This document shows, one piece after another, positions 14,149 to 17,054 of a DNA stretch of 17,054 bases. The position numbers and the translations under genes are program-made. Source of the stretch: an uncultured Xanthobacteraceae bacterium (GTDB lineage Bacteria > Pseudomonadota > Alphaproteobacteria > Rhizobiales > Xanthobacteraceae); the NCBI GenBank assembly GCA_955652925.1, contig CATPCO010000138.1:1-17054 (forward strand). The letters are read 5' to 3'. Under the pieces are notes generated by a model. That model did not search any database. It had not been told where the DNA came from and worked only from the letters and a program-made list of their open reading frames with translations. The number at the start of each line of letters is the position of its first letter. The stretch's first letter is position 1.

Positions 14149-15201
14149 ATGAGAGAGAATGTCAAGCGCGTATTCTACGTGCGCTACGTCGCCCACCCCT
14201 GTTATATCGATATCATTGCGCAACGGCCGGAAATCCGGCTCGACAAGCTCGAGAACGATACCAGCGATGAGGCCGCCAAACCCATCATGGCGGCAGCGCA
14301 TGCCTATCAGATCGGCTCAGCTCGCGACGTGCTGCCGCTGCGGTTTCATGTAGAGCGCGACCTGCTCGCGCGCATGCCGAATCTGCTGGTGGTCTCCACC
14401 AACGGCGCCGGCTTTGACACGGTCAATGTGAAGCACTGCACAGCCGCAGGCGTGCTGGTCGTCAACCAGAGCGGAGGCAATGCGGAAGCTGTCGCCACCC
14501 ATGTGCTCGCCATGCTGCTGATGCTCTCGAAGCAGATCATTCAAAGCAACCACGCCTTGCGCCGGGGGACGTTGAACGACCGGTCGCTGTTCATGGGCAA
14601 CGATGTGCGCGGCCGCACCATTGGGATCGTCGGCATCGGCAATGTGGGGCGGCGCGTGGCGCAACTGTGCCGCGGTCTTTTTGACATGCAGGTGATCGCC
14701 TGCGATCCCTATCTCGACGCCGAAACGATCGCCGAGCGGGGAGCCGCCAAGGTAACACTCGACCAACTTTTGCAGCGTTCCGATTTCGTCTCCATCAACT
14801 GTCCGCTGGACGAGACCACCCGCAGCATGATCGGCGCGCGCGAATTCGCGCTGATGCAGCCGCACGCCTATTTCATCACCACGGCGCGCGGCTTCATTCA
14901 TGACGAACGCGCGCTCACGCAGGTCTTGCGGGAGAAGAAAATCGCGGGCGCCGGCCTTGACGTGTGGGACGAGGAGCCGCCGCCCTCCGATCATCCTCTC
15001 CTGCAACTAGACAATGTGATTGCGAGCCCGCATACGGCGGGGATGACGCGCGAGACGCGCGCCAATATGGGCCGCATCGCGGCCGAACAGCTCGTGATGA
15101 CGCTCGACGGCAAGCGGCCGCCCCGGGTTGTCAACCCGGAGGTGTGGCCGGCCTACGCCGAACGGTTTGAGCAGATCCTCGGCTTCCGCCCGCAGGGATA
15201 A
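14149..15201 (+). CDS. D-isomer 2-hydroxyacid dehydrogenase (NAD-dependent)
   Basis: This 350-residue protein is a member of the D-2-hydroxyacid dehydrogenase family, which includes phosphoglycerate dehydrogenase, glyoxylate/hydroxypyruvate reductase and D-lactate dehydrogenase. The catalytic domain is split around a Rossmann domain with GIGNVG (162-167, in TIGIVGIGNVG). An acidic Asp (D186, CDPY) at the end of the second strand points to NAD rather than NADP. The catalytic set is complete: R247 (TTARG), E276 (DEEP) and H295 (SPHTAG). The family reduces 2-keto acids or oxidises 2-hydroxy acids; the substrate is not evident, and there is no ACT domain as in some SerA proteins. ATG at 14149 is preferred to one at 14095, which overlaps the DUF1330 end. 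No strong ribosome site is seen, so coupling with DUF1330 is likely. Confidence 0.9.
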   Translation: MRENVKRVFYVRYVAHPCYIDIIAQRPEIRLDKLENDTSDEAAKPIMAAAHAYQIGSARDVLPLRFHVERDLLARMPNLLVVSTNGAGFDTVNVKHCTAAGVLVVNQSGGNAEAVATHVLAMLLMLSKQIIQSNHALRRGTLNDRSLFMGNDVRGRTIGIVGIGNVGRRVAQLCRGLFDMQVIACDPYLDAETIAERGAAKVTLDQLLQRSDFVSINCPLDETTRSMIGAREFALMQPHAYFITTARGFIHDERALTQVLREKKIAGAGLDVWDEEPPPSDHPLLQLDNVIASPHTAGMTRETRANMGRIAAEQLVMTLDGKRPPRVVNPEVWPAYAERFEQILGFRPQG

Positions 15202-15307
15202 CCAAGCGCATCATCCCGCCGCCGCGCTGAGTGTAAGCGTTGCAGGTTACACGCCGGGTTGCAGTAGGGAAAGTTCGCCCGCGATTGTGTCGGCAGCGAA
15301 GCAGCGG

Positions 15308-17054
15308 CTAGTTGTCCAAAAAGCTCCGCAGCTTCCTCGACCGAGACGGATGCTTGAGCTTGCGCAGCGCTTTAGCCTCGATCTGGCGAATGCGCTCGCG
15401 CGTAACTGAGAACTGCTGGCCCACCTCCTCCAAGGTGTGGTCGGTGTTCATGCCAATGCCGAAGCGCATCCGTAACACCCGCTCCTCGCGCGGCGTCAGA
15501 GAGGCAAGCACGCGCGTCGTCGTTTCGCGCAGATTCGACTGGATCGCGGCATCGATCGGCAGGATCGCATTCTTGTCCTCGATAAAATCGCCGAGATGGG
15601 AATCCTCCTCGTCCCCGATGGGCGTTTCCAGCGAAAGCGGCTCCTTCGCGATCTTGAGAACCTTGCGCACCTTTTCGAGCGGCATGCCCAGTTTCTCGGC
15701 CAGTTCCTCGGGCGTGGGCTCCCTGCCGATCTCGTTTAGCATTTGCCGCGAGGTGCGAACGATCTTGTTGATCGTCTCAATCATGTGGACGGGGATACGG
15801 ATGGTCCGCGCCTGATCGGCGATGGAACGCGTGATGGCTTGCCGGATCCACCAGGTCGCATAGGTTGAAAACTTGTAACCGCGGCGGTATTCGAACTTAT
15901 CGACGGCCTTCATCAGACCGATATTGCCCTCCTGGATCAGATCCAGGAACTGCAGTCCGCGATTAGTATATTTTTTCGCGATCGAGATGACCAAACGCAA
16001 ATTGGCCTCGACCATCTCCTTCTTGGCCTGGCGCGCTTCCCGCTCGCCCTTTTGCACCATGTGGACGATCTTGCGGAATTCGCCGATCTCGAGACCGGTC
16101 TCACCGGCCAGCACCTGAATGTCGTGACGGTACTGTCTGATCTTGTCCTTGTCCTTGGCGACGAAATTCTTCCAGCCGCGCGCCGAAAGCTTGGAAACGC
16201 GGTTGAGCCAGCGCGGGTCGAGCTCGGAGCCCTGATAGTTTTTCAGAAAGTCTTCACGCGCCACCCCGTGGCTCTCGGAAAGCCGCATGAGGCGGCCCTC
16301 GTAACTCACGAGACGCTTGTTGATGTCATAGAGCTGCTCGACGAGTGAATCGATGCGGGTCTGATTCAACCGCAACGATTTCACCTCGGCGATAATCTCG
16401 TCCTTGAGCTTCTTGTAGCGACGTTCTTGCGCGGGCGAGAGGCTGGTGTTCCTGAGCTTGAACTCAATGTCCTGATCCTGCAGTCGGCGCAGCCGCTTGT
16501 ACGCGTCCGCAACCTTGTCGAACGTCTCGAGAACCTTCGGTTTGAGCTCGGCCTCGATTGCTGCAAGCGAAAGCGAATTCTCCATATCCTCTTCGTCAAA
16601 TTCCGCCTCGCCCGGTACGACTTCCGCTGCCTCGCCTTCCTCCGGCCCGATAGGCGCGGCCTTGAACGGGGTGGCAGCAGGCGGGGCAGCGGGCGGGGCC
16701 GGCATCTGGGCCAGCACACCTGCGGCCGAGGCAGATAAGGCCGCGGGCTGCTCGCCATTGGAGCCGACCGGCGGCGGAGCGGGCATGGCCTTGGCGTCCG
16801 GCCCAGCATACGTCGCCTCGAGATCAATAATGTCCCGCAGAAAGACCTTTCCCTCATTAAGCTCGTCGCGCCAAATGATGATCGCCTGGAAAGTGAGCGG
16901 GCTCTCGCACAGCCCGGCAATCATTGCCTCGCGGCCGGCCTCGATGCGCTTTGCGATCGCGATTTCCCCCTCGCGCGACAGGAGCTCGACCGATCCCATC
17001 TCGCGCAGGTACATGCGTACGGGGTCATCAGTGCGCTCGGCAGGTTCCTTCGCC
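15308..17054 (-). CDS. rpoD: RNA polymerase sigma-70 factor RpoD, N-terminus missing
   Basis: This is the housekeeping sigma factor; the frame is open to the right edge and residues before the first ATG (17014) continue in frame as ERTDDPVR, so region 1.1 lies outside the window. Visible parts in order are: region 1.2 (MYLREMGSVELLSREGE), a long acidic and Ala/Pro-rich non-conserved spacer (about 16450-16850), and region 2. The region 2 marks are LRLVISIAKKYTNRGLQFLD, GNIGLMKAVDKFEYRRGYKF and STYATWWIRQAI, which open the promoter -10. Region 3 follows (IPVHMIETINKI) and region 4 ends in TLEEVGQQFSVTRERIRQIE, the helix-turn-helix that reads the -35 box. The ending SRSRKLRSFLDN is typical of Hyphomicrobiales RpoD. 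dnaG commonly lies upstream of rpoD in bacteria and may lie beyond the right edge. Confidence 0.96.
   Translation of the reverse strand, partial: AKEPAERTDDPVRMYLREMGSVELLSREGEIAIAKRIEAGREAMIAGLCESPLTFQAIIIWRDELNEGKVFLRDIIDLEATYAGPDAKAMPAPPPVGSNGEQPAALSASAAGVLAQMPAPPAAPPAATPFKAAPIGPEEGEAAEVVPGEAEFDEEDMENSLSLAAIEAELKPKVLETFDKVADAYKRLRRLQDQDIEFKLRNTSLSPAQERRYKKLKDEIIAEVKSLRLNQTRIDSLVEQLYDINKRLVSYEGRLMRLSESHGVAREDFLKNYQGSELDPRWLNRVSKLSARGWKNFVAKDKDKIRQYRHDIQVLAGETGLEIGEFRKIVHMVQKGEREARQAKKEMVEANLRLVISIAKKYTNRGLQFLDLIQEGNIGLMKAVDKFEYRRGYKFSTYATWWIRQAITRSIADQARTIRIPVHMIETINKIVRTSRQMLNEIGREPTPEELAEKLGMPLEKVRKVLKIAKEPLSLETPIGDEEDSHLGDFIEDKNAILPIDAAIQSNLRETTTRVLASLTPREERVLRMRFGIGMNTDHTLEEVGQQFSVTRERIRQIEAKALRKLKHPSRSRKLRSFLDN

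Noticed and set aside
15231..15252. GTGTAA/TTACAC inverted repeat between the dehydrogenase and rpoD ends as a terminator
   Set aside because: The stem is only 6 bp, AT-rich, with a 10-nt loop and no T run; too weak to call.

Overview
The window looks like chromosomal DNA of an alphaproteobacterium, most likely Hyphomicrobiales in the Bradyrhizobium/Xanthobacteraceae range. The reasons are a high GC content, an alphaproteobacterial-type RpoD with a long spacer domain, a DUF1236 exported protein (a family typical of this order), and a HAMP-PAS-GGDEF-EAL protein of a kind common there. This placement is inferred from protein style; no database search was possible. I saw no rRNA, tRNA, CRISPR array, insertion sequence or phage gene.

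Layout. (1) 2-778 is the C-terminal end of a PEP-utilizing (PEP-synthase-like) enzyme cut by the left edge. (2) 779-1198 is a 420-bp gap with one doubtful antisense reading frame that starts with a hydrophobic segment. (3) 1199-3742 is a membrane c-di-GMP enzyme with intact GGDEF and EAL motifs. (4) 3973-7894 is a tight four-gene operon: DUF2064 transferase, multi-spanning GT-C glycosyltransferase, radical SAM/SPASM enzyme and GT2 polyprenyl-phosphate-sugar-type transferase. The junctions overlap or nearly touch, and a 14-bp perfect palindrome lies in the leader. (5) 7900-9117 is an MFS transporter on the minus strand, converging on the operon and diverging from the next cluster. (6) 9203-12645 holds a CocE/NonD-type hydrolase, a 41-residue leucine-zipper-like miniprotein with a strong ribosome site, a RidA-family protein and an acetamidase/formamidase. 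(7) 12677-13713 (minus) holds a DUF1236 secreted protein and a membrane-anchored class I cytochrome c. (8) 13845-15201 (plus) holds a DUF1330 protein and a D-2-hydroxyacid dehydrogenase. (9) 15308 to the right edge (minus) is rpoD, lacking its N-terminus.

How the genes may work together. In the four-gene operon the GT2 enzyme would charge a polyprenyl phosphate with a sugar and the GT-C membrane enzyme would use it. The DUF2064 protein and the SPASM radical SAM enzyme would supply or modify a substrate. This reads as a dedicated but unidentified glycolipid or modified-sugar pathway and is the best candidate here for an undescribed system. The MFS/hydrolase/RidA/amidase cluster reads as uptake and breakdown of an organic amide or ester. 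In that cluster the hydrolase has lost the usual catalytic aspartate and the RidA protein the usual substrate-binding arginine, so both assigned activities are uncertain.
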